A DNA stretch of 64,000 nt from assembly GCF_006546825.1 (NCBI RefSeq), contig NZ_VICC01000004.1, positions 310,001 to 374,000 on the forward strand. Reading direction: 5' to 3'. Below, piece by piece: positions 16,337-24,137 of this stretch. Below the pieces are notes generated by a model that was not told where the DNA came from, did not search any database, and was given only the letters and a program-made list of their open reading frames with translations. The DNA is from Actinomyces oris. Lineage in GTDB: Bacteria > Actinomycetota > Actinomycetes > Actinomycetales > Actinomycetaceae. The stretch's first letter is position 1, and every line of letters begins with the position of its first letter. A program made the position numbers and the translations under genes.

Positions 16337-17641
16337 CTAGGAGGCGGGCCTGAGATCGACCAGGGTGGGGTTGTCGAGCACGGACTCCAGCGCCACCAGG
16401 GCCGCCCCGTACGACGAGGCCCATTGGCCCAGGTGGGAGGTCTCCAGCCTCACGGCGGCGCGCTGGTCCAGCAGCCGGTCCTGCAGGGCGGAGGCAGTGG
16501 GGGAGATGAACACGTCGGCGAAGGCGGCCAGGTACCCCGACAGTACGATCACCTCGGGGTTGAGGACGTCCGTCAGGATCGCCAGGGCGCGCGCGAGCGC
16601 CCGCTGGGAGAGCTTCAGCCTCCGGGTGAGCTCGGCATCTCCGGCGTCGAAGCGCCGGCGCAGGAACTCGATGCGCTCATCCAGGGAGGTGGTCTCATCG
16701 CGCACCGCGTCGCCCGGCGGGTAGATCGAGGTCAGGGCCTGCAGTCCGGAGCGGGTCTCCCAGCAGCCGCGCCGCCCGCAGCGGCACTCCAGGCCCTCGG
16801 GCTCCACGGGCATGTGGCCAACCTCGCCGGTCAGGCCCAGCCAGCCGCGCAGGAGGTGGCCGTCGGAGATGATGCCGGCGCCGATCCCCTCACCTCCCGA
16901 CAGATAGAGCAGGTTGCGCACCCCGTCCTGCGCGTAGCGCTCATAGGTGGCCAGTGCAGCGAGCTTGGCGTCGTTCTCCAGTGTGATGGTGGGGACGCTC
17001 CGGCCGGGGCCGATGCGGCGGGCGACTGCGTCGCGGACCCGGGCCGCCACGGCGACGTCGTGCCACTCCAGGGTGGAGGAGTAGCGCACGGTGTTGTCGG
17101 CGTAGTCGATGATCCCGGGCTGGGCCAGGACGATTCCCGGAACCGTCGTCCCCTGCCGCCTCAGCTGCTCCAGGGCCTGGGACAGCATGGCCGCCACGTG
17201 CTCGATCATCGTCTCGGGGCGGTGTCCGGCGTCGTCGACGAGCTCGCAGCGGCGCGCGACGACCTCTCCGGTCAGGTCCGTGATGGACAGCAGCAGTGAG
17301 GCGCCACTGATCTCCAGGCCGATGCCGGCCGCCGTGCGTGGAGCCGTGCGCAGGCCCGTGCTCGGTCTGCCGACGTTGCCCGACAGGTCCGGCTCCTCCT
17401 CGATGAGCAGCCCCCGGGAGCACAGGTCGGCCACCAGGGTTGAGACCGTCGCCTTGGACAGCCCCGTCTCACGGGCCAGGCGCGTGCGCGACAGAGCGGG
17501 ACTCGTCTGAAGGTGACGCAGGATGAGGGACATGTTCGAGATGCGCACGTCGGCGTGGGCCTTGGGTCTGTGCGCGCCCGGGCCTCCGAGGGGTCCCCAG
17601 AGATCCGGTCCGTCCGCCGGGATCCATCCTGCAGCCGGCAC
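16337..17641 (-). CDS. ROK-family transcriptional repressor of the GNB/LNB cluster
   Basis: A 434-residue regulator. A winged helix-turn-helix is at about 49-75 (LSRTRLARETGLSKATVSTLVADL), followed by a ROK sugar-kinase-like effector domain with GIGLEISG, ENDAKLAALATYERY, GEGIGAGIISDGHLLRG and GLTGEVGHM. The ROK zinc motif is intact as CRCGRRGCWE. The GTG start at 17641 has a strong GGAGGAGGAG 6 nt upstream. It is the first gene on the strand, 97 nt before the phosphorylase. It probably represses the cluster and lets go on binding a pathway sugar such as GlcNAc, GalNAc or a phosphate ester; the ligand is inference. Confidence 0.88.
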   Translation of the reverse strand: MPAAGWIPADGPDLWGPLGGPGAHRPKAHADVRISNMSLILRHLQTSPALSRTRLARETGLSKATVSTLVADLCSRGLLIEEEPDLSGNVGRPSTGLRTAPRTAAGIGLEISGASLLLSITDLTGEVVARRCELVDDAGHRPETMIEHVAAMLSQALEQLRRQGTTVPGIVLAQPGIIDYADNTVRYSSTLEWHDVAVAARVRDAVARRIGPGRSVPTITLENDAKLAALATYERYAQDGVRNLLYLSGGEGIGAGIISDGHLLRGWLGLTGEVGHMPVEPEGLECRCGRRGCWETRSGLQALTSIYPPGDAVRDETTSLDERIEFLRRRFDAGDAELTRRLKLSQRALARALAILTDVLNPEVIVLSGYLAAFADVFISPTASALQDRLLDQRAAVRLETSHLGQWASSYGAALVALESVLDNPTLVDLRPAS

Positions 17642-18180
17642 GGCAGTCTCCTCCTCCGTCGGTGCCCGGTTGGTCCTGCGGACCGCGGGCGTGTCCCTCA
17701 GCGTAGTGATTCCAGGCGAGAGGGGAGTGGGTTTGGATGCGCGCCATGTTTGTTCCGCTGAGGGGTGGAGTAAGCCTGCGAAGCAAATATGACTATTGTC
17801 ACACTTTAAGGCTCTGCGGACTTCCAGTTGCGTGTATGGACGTTGTTGGTTATGTGTTGCCGTTGGGTGCGTGCTTTGTGGGACTCTGGGGAAGACTCGA
17901 TGTTCGTGATGATTTCAAGCATTCTCGATGCTCGTGGACCGCGGTGTCCGGCTGTGTGCGGCGGGTGGGTCCTGCCCCGTTCTGCGGCCGTGGCGCCGGG
18001 CACGCCCGCGGGCGTGTCAAGGCCTGAAGTCCCCTGAATTCGCGGGATTCTGCGCCTACTCAAATTGACCACTCGAACACTGCGCAGGACCATAAGACGG
18101 GCTTGCCGTCGTCGTTGGGTCCGGACGCGGCTCTCACAACTCGTCTTCCGGACTCTCGCGGCCAGGCCAGGAGTTAGATC
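17642..18180. other. Divergent intergenic region between the ROK gene and the betaine-type transporter operon
   Basis: 539 bp with no convincing gene. Visible elements are the ROK Shine-Dalgarno next to 17641, a GTTTGTTC half-site at about 17748-17755 resembling the lnpA operator, an AT-rich stretch at about 17780-17815 likely to hold a promoter, and a perfect 16-bp palindrome at 18001-18016. AGGAG at 18169-18173 serves the transporter ATPase gene. Open frames here lack ribosome sites and normal codon use. Confidence 0.5.
18001..18016. promoter_or_regulatory. Perfect 16-bp palindrome, possible operator
   Basis: CACGCCCG/CGGGCGTG is an exact palindrome 165 bp upstream of the transporter ATPase start. 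It has no loop and no T-run, so it is not a terminator; a dimeric repressor site is possible. Confidence 0.35.
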
Positions 18181-19413
18181 GTGAGGAGTGCAGTGAAAGT
18201 CATTGAGGCCAACCATGTCTACAAGGTCTTCGGGCGGCGACCGTCCGATGGCGTCAAGAAGCTCAAGGCCGGCAGGACGCGGGACCAGCTGAGGAAGTCA
18301 GGGCAGACCGCCGCCGTCATCGACACCTCCTTCGATGTCGACAAGGGCGAGATCTTCGTGGTCATGGGTCTGTCGGGCTCGGGCAAGTCCACTCTCATCC
18401 GCATGGTCAACGGCCTGCTGCCCATCACGGCCGGCAGTATGACCCTCTACGGGGAGGACCTGGCGCATATCTCGAAGACGAAGCTGCGCGAGCTGCGCCG
18501 CGAGCGTGTCTCCATGGTCTTTCAGAACTTCGCCCTTCTGCCGCACCGGACGGTGGGGGAGAACGCCGCCTACGGTCTGGAGATTCAGGGAGTGAGTCGC
18601 TCCGAGCGCGAGCGCCGGGCAGAAGAGGCCCTGTCCCTGGTGGGCCTGGAGGGGTGGGGCGGCTACAAGCCCGGTGAGCTCTCGGGTGGCATGCGTCAGC
18701 GGGTCGGCCTGGCCCGGGCCCTGGCCGCCGAGACCGACATCCTGCTCATGGACGAGGCCTTCTCCGCGCTCGACCCGCTCATCCGCCGGGAGATGCAGGA
18801 CCAGCTCATCGACCTGCAGGGCAAGCTCGGCAAGACGATCCTGTTCATCACCCACGACCTCAACGAGGCCATGCGGCTGGGGGACCGGATCGCGATGATG
18901 CGCGACGGCCGCGTCGAGCAGGTCGGCACCGCCGAGGAGATCCTGCGCGACCCGGCCTCCGACTACGTCTCCCGGTTCGTGGCCGACGTCGACCGCACCC
19001 GGGTCCTGACGGCGGGCTCGATCGCGGAGCCCCCGTACGCGATCCTGGGCTCGGACCGCAGCCCGCGCGCCGCCCACAAGCTCCTGCGGGAGAACCAGCC
19101 CCCGTGGCTGCTGGTGCAGAACCGGGACCGCACGCCCTTCGGCTATGTCTGGGAGGACGATGTCGCCCGGGCGGTCAAGGAAGGGTCCAACGCCCTGCCG
19201 CTGTCCACGGTTCACGAGATGCCGGTCGTGTCGCACTCGACCCCCGTCAACGAGCTGTTCTCCTACGCCGCGCAGCACGCGGCCCCCATCGTCGTCGTCG
19301 ACGACGACGGACGGGTCTCCGGCGTCATCCCGCGCGTCACGCTGCTGGCGGCCATCAGTGAGCAGGCCGTCGAGGCCAGCGAGACCAACGAGTCCGAAGG
19401 AGCCGACGCCTGA
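18181..19413 (+). CDS. proV: Glycine betaine/choline-type ABC transporter ATP-binding protein (ProV/OpuAA)
   Basis: A 410-residue ATPase. Walker A is at 63-71 (GLSGSGKST), the signature LSGGMRQRVGLARAL at about 166, and Walker B ILLMDEAFSALD at about 186. The H-loop is FITHDLNEAM. A C-terminal region (about 280-400) resembles the paired CBS domains that sense ionic strength in ProV/OpuA (EMPVVSHSTPVNELFSYAAQHAAPIVVVDDDGRVSGVIPR). An N-terminal insert (21-43) precedes the core, as in other QAT-family ATPases. GTG 18181 has AGGAG 7 nt upstream; a GTG at 18193 is also possible. The stop overlaps the permease start. It powers osmoprotectant import. Confidence 0.9.
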   Translation: MRSAVKVIEANHVYKVFGRRPSDGVKKLKAGRTRDQLRKSGQTAAVIDTSFDVDKGEIFVVMGLSGSGKSTLIRMVNGLLPITAGSMTLYGEDLAHISKTKLRELRRERVSMVFQNFALLPHRTVGENAAYGLEIQGVSRSERERRAEEALSLVGLEGWGGYKPGELSGGMRQRVGLARALAAETDILLMDEAFSALDPLIRREMQDQLIDLQGKLGKTILFITHDLNEAMRLGDRIAMMRDGRVEQVGTAEEILRDPASDYVSRFVADVDRTRVLTAGSIAEPPYAILGSDRSPRAAHKLLRENQPPWLLVQNRDRTPFGYVWEDDVARAVKEGSNALPLSTVHEMPVVSHSTPVNELFSYAAQHAAPIVVVDDDGRVSGVIPRVTLLAAISEQAVEASETNESEGADA

Positions 19414-20291
19414 TGATTCCCTCACAGACCCCTCTTCCCAAGATCCCTCTGGGCTCCTGGGTCGAGACCCTTATCAACTGGATCCAGACGCATCTGCACG
19501 GCTTCTTGGGTCTGATCTCCCAGAGTGGGACCTCGGTCAATGACGCCCTCGTCGACGTCCTGCTGGCCATCCCACCGCTCGTCATGGTGGTGGTCTTCGT
19601 ACTGATCGCCTGGCTGGCGAAGTCCTGGAGGCTGGCCGTGGGGACCGCCGTCACCTTCCTGCTCATTATCTCGATGGGCCAGTGGACCAACGCAATGGAG
19701 ACTCTGGTCCTCGTCACCCTGGCCACGGTCACCGCCCTCATCTTCGCCATCCCCTTGGGGATCTGGGCCGCCCGGAACAAGTACGTCAGCGCGCTGGTCC
19801 GCCCGGTCCTTGACCTCATGCAGACCATGCCGGCCTTCGTCTACCTCATTCCCTCGGTGCTGTTCTTCTCCATCGGCGTGGTTCCCGGCATGTTCGCCAC
19901 GCTCATCTTCGCGATGCCCCCCGGGGTGCGCATGACCGAGCTGGGTATCAAGCAGGTGGATAAGGAGACTGTTGAGGCGGGGCGCTCCTTCGGAGCGACC
20001 GACTGGCAGATCCTCAGGGGCATTCAGCTTCCGCTAGCCGTCCCCACGATCATGGCGGGCGTCAACCAGGTCATCATGCTGGCGCTGTCGATGGCCGTCA
20101 TCGCGGGCATGGTTGGTGCCGACGGCCTCGGGAAGGAGGTCGTCAAGGCGCTCGCGACGATCGATATCGCCAAGGGCACCGAGGCGGGACTGTCCATCGT
20201 GTTCCTGGCGATCTTCCTGGACCGGGTGACCGCGGCCCTCGGAGCACCGCGGGAGGAGGGCTCGCTGCTCTCGTTCCTCAAGAAGCGGTGA
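19413..20291 (+). CDS. proW: Glycine betaine/choline-type ABC transporter permease (ProW/OpuAB)
   Basis: A 292-residue membrane protein with about six or seven spans. It has the ProW-type features LVRPVLDLMQTMPAFVYLIP and the coupling loop ELGIKQVDKETVEAGRSFGATDWQILRGIQLP, followed by GADGLGKEVVKAL. The ATG overlaps the stop of the ATPase gene by one base. The binding protein follows. The substrate is a quaternary ammonium osmolyte by family, unresolved between betaine, choline and proline betaine. Confidence 0.92.
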   Translation: MIPSQTPLPKIPLGSWVETLINWIQTHLHGFLGLISQSGTSVNDALVDVLLAIPPLVMVVVFVLIAWLAKSWRLAVGTAVTFLLIISMGQWTNAMETLVLVTLATVTALIFAIPLGIWAARNKYVSALVRPVLDLMQTMPAFVYLIPSVLFFSIGVVPGMFATLIFAMPPGVRMTELGIKQVDKETVEAGRSFGATDWQILRGIQLPLAVPTIMAGVNQVIMLALSMAVIAGMVGADGLGKEVVKALATIDIAKGTEAGLSIVFLAIFLDRVTAALGAPREEGSLLSFLKKR

Positions 20292-20357
20292 CCCATGACT
20301 CGACGACGCTTTTCCGCTCCGCCCTCGCAGGCGGCAGGCGCACACCGAAGGAATGCT

Positions 20358-21233
20358 ATGCAGGCCTCCCGTCGTACCTTCACCACGGCTCTCGCCTCCC
20401 TCATGGCAGGAGGTGCGCTCGCCGCCTGCGGCCGAGGCTCGGGTGGCGGTAAGACACTCCGACTCGGCTTCATCCCCTCCTGGAGTGACGGTCTGTCCAT
20501 GACGCATCTGGTCAAGACCCAGCTCGAGAAGGCCGGGTACCGGATCAAGCTGACCGACCTGAGTGAGGCGGGGCCTCTCTATGCCGGGCTCAGCCAGGGG
20601 GCGGTTGACCTCTACCCGTCGGCCTGGCCGGACGTGACTCACAAGGAGTACATGGACAAGTACCGCACCTACATCGAGGACCTGGGGACCTACTACGACG
20701 CCGCCAAGCTGACCTGGGCGGTTCCCTCCTACTCCTCAATGAAATCGATCGAGGACATCAAGTCCCACGCCTCGCAGATCGGCAACAAGATCATCGGTAT
20801 CGAGCCGGGTGCGGGTCTGACCAAGGTGTCGCAGGAGGACGTGATCCCCGCCTACGGTTTGGGGGACATGAAGTTCCTGACCTCCTCCACCACCGGGATG
20901 CTGGCCGAGCTCAAGAAGGCCGTCGATGCCAAGCGGGAGATCGTCGTGACCCTGTGGCACCCCTTCTGGGCGAACACCACCTATGGCATGCGGGACCTGA
21001 AGGATCCCAAGGGTGCGCTCGGTAAGGGGGAGGGGCTTCACTTCCTGGGGCGCGAGGGCTTCGCGCAGGACTACCCGGAGATCGCGAAGTGGCTCAAGTC
21101 CATCACGATGGATGAGGCCACCTACGGCAGCCTCGAGGACCTCGTCGTCAACACCTACGGCGAGGGCCGGGAGGATGAGGCCGCCATCGCCTGGTCCAAG
21201 AAGCACCCGCAGTACGACTTCAAGAAGTCCTGA
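20358..21233 (+). CDS. proX: Glycine betaine/choline-type substrate-binding lipoprotein (ProX/OpuAC)
   Basis: A 291-residue binding protein. The start at 20358 (MQASRRTFTTAL) has AAGGA 7 nt upstream and places a twin-arginine-like SRRTF motif before a hydrophobic stretch and the lipobox LAAC; an upstream ATG at 20295 would give an atypical leader. The mature part has OpuAC-fold landmarks: LRLGFIPSWSDGLSMTHL, YPSAWPDVTHKEYM, GIEPGAGLTK and WHPFWANTTY. Aromatic residues in these segments probably form the cage around the ligand's trimethylammonium group. It is the last gene of the three-gene operon. Confidence 0.9.
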   Translation: MQASRRTFTTALASLMAGGALAACGRGSGGGKTLRLGFIPSWSDGLSMTHLVKTQLEKAGYRIKLTDLSEAGPLYAGLSQGAVDLYPSAWPDVTHKEYMDKYRTYIEDLGTYYDAAKLTWAVPSYSSMKSIEDIKSHASQIGNKIIGIEPGAGLTKVSQEDVIPAYGLGDMKFLTSSTTGMLAELKKAVDAKREIVVTLWHPFWANTTYGMRDLKDPKGALGKGEGLHFLGREGFAQDYPEIAKWLKSITMDEATYGSLEDLVVNTYGEGREDEAAIAWSKKHPQYDFKKS

Positions 21234-21477
21234 CGCCGGAGAGTCGAAGGGCTTGGGTGGGGTGCCCGCCAGGTGGTGCAAGTGCAAGCCGCCGGGCGGT
21301 GCGGGTGGGGCCCACCGACGGGGACATTTCGTGCGGCCGGGTGCGGCCCGCTCCAGCCGGGGGTATTCGACGCCGTCGGGGACCACAATCCGGTCCCCGC
21401 ACGCGCAGGATGTCCCCGGCCAGGACCGGCGCCGCCGCAACTCGCGCTTTGAGCGCAGTGACCGTGGGAGGGCCCTC

Positions 21478-22062
21478 TCAGTCCTCGATGCGGTTGCCGT
21501 CCTCGTCGAGGTAGTAGCCCTCGTCGTCGATGGGGCGGAAGGTCATCCGGCCATCGGCGATCTCCTCGGCGAAGTGCTCCCGGGTCATCAGCCGGGTCTG
21601 ACGACCGCGTTCCTTCATCTCCTCATAAGACATCGGTGTCTTCCATGGCCGATCCACTGCGCAGAAGATGAGCAGGGAGGTCGCCCAGGTCAGCAGCGTC
21701 AGGTGAGTGAGGCGGTGCGGTGCGAAGACCATGGCCGCCACTGCTCCGCCAATAGCTGGGCAGATGAGAGCGGACAGGATCCGTTGCGCCGTGCTCATGT
21801 CGTTGGTGCGTCGGATGCGCATGGTCAGGCGCATGGATATCGCATCCAGGGTCTCGTACACCGCGGTCGTCAGGATGGCGAATCCTGAGATCTGGTCGTA
21901 GGTGAGTCCGGCGCGAGTGAGGGCGGACCAGATGGCCAGCACGACTCCGACAGCGAGTGCGTCGAAGACTCCCAGGAAGACTCTTCCCCCAATCACCGCT
22001 GACAGGGGGACAGCCGGCTTCCAGGGCCGGTCTGGTGTGCTGGTGACGTCGCGTGTGCTCAT
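21478..22062 (-). CDS. Membrane protein of unknown function, paralogue A
   Basis: A 194-residue protein with about four hydrophobic segments (roughly 18-45, 58-75, 90-112, 120-138) and an acidic, cytoplasmic-looking C-terminus (HFAEEIADGRMTFRPIDDEGYYLDEDGNRIED). It begins with a Pro/Trp motif (RPWKPAVPLSAVIGGR) shared with the next gene upstream, and both have RPW-K/D-T followed by a helical ER-rich stretch. The two are clear tandem paralogues. I recognise no catalytic motif or known family. Confidence 0.75.
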   Translation of the reverse strand: MSTRDVTSTPDRPWKPAVPLSAVIGGRVFLGVFDALAVGVVLAIWSALTRAGLTYDQISGFAILTTAVYETLDAISMRLTMRIRRTNDMSTAQRILSALICPAIGGAVAAMVFAPHRLTHLTLLTWATSLLIFCAVDRPWKTPMSYEEMKERGRQTRLMTREHFAEEIADGRMTFRPIDDEGYYLDEDGNRIED

Positions 22063-22164
22063 ATGCCTTCCCCTGACGCTCCACGCTCACAGATGACGCT
22101 CTCTCACCCTGACAGGCCTGTGATCGTCATCGCAGTTGAGGTCTGTCGAGGTCGGGTTTGATGG

Positions 22165-22737
22165 CTACAGCGCCGCGTGGGCCTGTGCGATGCGGCGGAG
22201 CTCGGGCAGGTACTTGCGGGCGTCGCGGAAGTCGGCGGTGACGTACTCCGGCGGGATCGGCTGGGGCTGATGGATGCGCTCCTGGAGGGCGTCGTATCCG
22301 AGCGAGGTGTCCCACGGCCTCTCAATGAGAGCGACGAAGGCCATGAACGGCAGCCACGTGAGAGCCGTCAGCGCCGTCGTCGATGCCGGGGCGAGGAGGC
22401 GAGCGGCCAGGAATCCTGCGACCGCGGGGCAGGTCGCGGCGATGATCGTCAGCAGCAGGCCGTGCGGATCCCTCGAGCGCCAGGCCCGCATGATGAGCCG
22501 GTGGGCCGAGGCGTCGATGAGCTCGCGAATCGCCACCGCTACCAGGGAGAACACGCACGCCCTGCCGAATCCCAGCCCGGCGCGGGTCAGTGTCGACCAG
22601 ACCAGCACGATGATCGTCAGGCCGACGGCGCTGGGCAGCCCGAGAACCAGGCGGCCCACAACCATCGCGGAGACGGGCGTGACGGGCTTCCAGTGATGGT
22701 GCCCCGCGTCCCCTGACCCCGTGCTGCCCTCGTTCAT
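22165..22737 (-). CDS. Membrane protein of unknown function, paralogue B
   Basis: A 190-residue protein paralogous to its downstream neighbour: WKPVTPVSAMVVGRLVLGL, WSTLTRAGLGF, ELIDASAHRLIMR and ERPWDTSLGYDALQERI align by eye over most of the length. There are about four membrane segments. The tail differs (PPEYVTADFRDARKYLPELRRIAQAHAAL) and is not acidic. The start at 22737 (MNEGSTGSG) has AAGGGGA just upstream; the longer frame lacks a ribosome site. The two genes are 102 nt apart on the same strand, divergent from menC. Confidence 0.72.
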   Translation of the reverse strand: MNEGSTGSGDAGHHHWKPVTPVSAMVVGRLVLGLPSAVGLTIIVLVWSTLTRAGLGFGRACVFSLVAVAIRELIDASAHRLIMRAWRSRDPHGLLLTIIAATCPAVAGFLAARLLAPASTTALTALTWLPFMAFVALIERPWDTSLGYDALQERIHQPQPIPPEYVTADFRDARKYLPELRRIAQAHAAL

Positions 22738-22945
22738 GGCTTCCCCTTGGCGTGATCGCGAATTCAACCGCACGAGCCATTCTACAAAGGCCCGCGGACA
22801 GGGGCCTGCGCTCACGGCCACGCTCGACGCCGGCACGGGGCGCGAGACGGCGCCGGACAGTCCAGTGCTCAGCCCCGTGGGCGTTTGCCGAGGTGGGCCC
22901 TGCCACCCTTGTCCCGGTTTCGTCGTCTTGATTGAAGATCGTGCG

Positions 22946-22951
22946 TATTCT
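22946..22951 (+). promoter_or_regulatory. -10 box of a probable leaderless menC message
   Basis: TATTCT lies 6 nt upstream of the GTG at 22958, with no ribosome site in between. This is the spacing expected when transcription starts at the start codon. Confidence 0.45.
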
Positions 22952-22957
22952 GTGCCC

Positions 22958-24052
22958 GTGAGTCCGGACCATCAGCATGCCAACGGCGAGATCGACATCG
23001 CCTCTCTTCATGCTCAGGACTCCACCGGACTGCTGGATCGCATCGACCGCGCGGTCGTCTGGGACATTCCTCTGACGACGCCGTTTCGCGGCATCACCCG
23101 CCGCGACGGAGTCCTGCTCCACGGCCCCGGGGGCTGGGGTGAGGTCGCGCCCTTCTGGGACTACGGGTTGGAGGCCAGCGCTCCCTGGCTCGCCTCCGGA
23201 CTGTGCCAGGCCCTGGGAAACTCCCTTCTTCCCCGCTACCGCGAGACCATCTCCGTCAACGTGACCGTCCCCGAGGTCGGCGCTCAGGACGCCTCCGATC
23301 TGGTGCGGTCCTCCGGAGCCAGGACTGCCAAGGTCAAAGTCAGCGGCAGCAGCGACAAGCGCTCGGCGGACCTGGAGCGCCTCGAGGCGGTCCGCTCGGC
23401 CCTGGGGCGTTCCGGCAAGGTGCGTATCGACGTCAACGGCGCCTGGGACCTGGACACCGCCCGCGAGAACCTGCCCCTCATGGACCGGGCTGCCGGAGGG
23501 CTGGAGTACGCCGAACAGCCCTGCGCCACCGTCTACGACCTGGCCGACCTACGCCGCGCCGTCGACGTGCCCATCGCCGCTGACGAGTCGATCCGGCTGT
23601 CTGCCAACCCCCTGGAGATCGTCCACCGGCGCGCTGCCGACGTCGCCATCCTCAAGGTGGCCCCGCTGGGCGGGGTGCACCGGGCCCTGGACATGGCAGA
23701 GCGCCTTGGACTGCCCGCTGTCGTCTCCTCCGCCCTGGACACCTCCGTGGGCATCATGGCCGGCGCGACGCTCGCCTTCAGCCTGCCCTCCCTCAGTCAC
23801 GCCTGCGGCCTGGGGACCACGCGCCTGCTGACTCAGGACGTCGCCGAGCCCAGCGTTCGCCCCAGCAACGGGATCCTGCGTCTAGACGCCGCCGCCCCCG
23901 TCTCCGAACGCCTTCTGAACGAGGTCAAGGCGGGGCCCTACCTCACCAAGCACTGGCAGACGCGTCTGCTGCACCTGGCCGGCGCCCTGCACGCCCGCCG
24001 CCAGCGCGAGGCCCGTGACCCCAGCCGGGCCGTGGCGGGGCTGCCGCTGTAG
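22958..24052 (+). CDS. menC: o-Succinylbenzoate synthase MenC
   Basis: A 364-residue enolase-superfamily dehydratase that makes o-succinylbenzoate in menaquinone synthesis. The catalytic lysine pair is in TAKVKVSG. Metal-ligand acids are in RIDVNGAWD, YAEQPC and IAADES. The second Lys is in AILKVAPLGG, and a downstream motif is SSALDTSVG. GTG 22958 is favoured by the TATTCT box 6 nt upstream; GTG 22952 is also in frame, and a longer frame reaching 22721 would run through the divergent promoter of paralogue B. menD follows 85 nt later on the same strand. Confidence 0.9.
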   Translation: MSPDHQHANGEIDIASLHAQDSTGLLDRIDRAVVWDIPLTTPFRGITRRDGVLLHGPGGWGEVAPFWDYGLEASAPWLASGLCQALGNSLLPRYRETISVNVTVPEVGAQDASDLVRSSGARTAKVKVSGSSDKRSADLERLEAVRSALGRSGKVRIDVNGAWDLDTARENLPLMDRAAGGLEYAEQPCATVYDLADLRRAVDVPIAADESIRLSANPLEIVHRRAADVAILKVAPLGGVHRALDMAERLGLPAVVSSALDTSVGIMAGATLAFSLPSLSHACGLGTTRLLTQDVAEPSVRPSNGILRLDAAAPVSERLLNEVKAGPYLTKHWQTRLLHLAGALHARRQREARDPSRAVAGLPL

Positions 24053-24124
24053 ACCCACCCCAGCCGTGCGCATGGCTCACCGGACTGTGACCAATCGCAG
24101 CGCAGTGCAGGCGGTGCGCTCTCG

Positions 24125-24130
24125 TATCCT
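24125..24130 (+). promoter_or_regulatory. -10 box of a probable leaderless menD message
   Basis: TATCCT ends 7 nt before the GTG at 24138, with no Shine-Dalgarno sequence. This suggests that menD has its own leaderless transcript in addition to any read-through from menC. Confidence 0.4.
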
Positions 24131-24137
24131 CGCCCCT

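Noticed and set aside
13780-16353. An 857-codon plus-strand frame
   Set aside because: Antisense to the GH112 phosphorylase, whose sequence is clearly the conserved one.
17737-18027. Possible small gene in the ROK-transporter intergenic region
   Set aside because: No ribosome site, mixed codon usage and no recognisable protein features.
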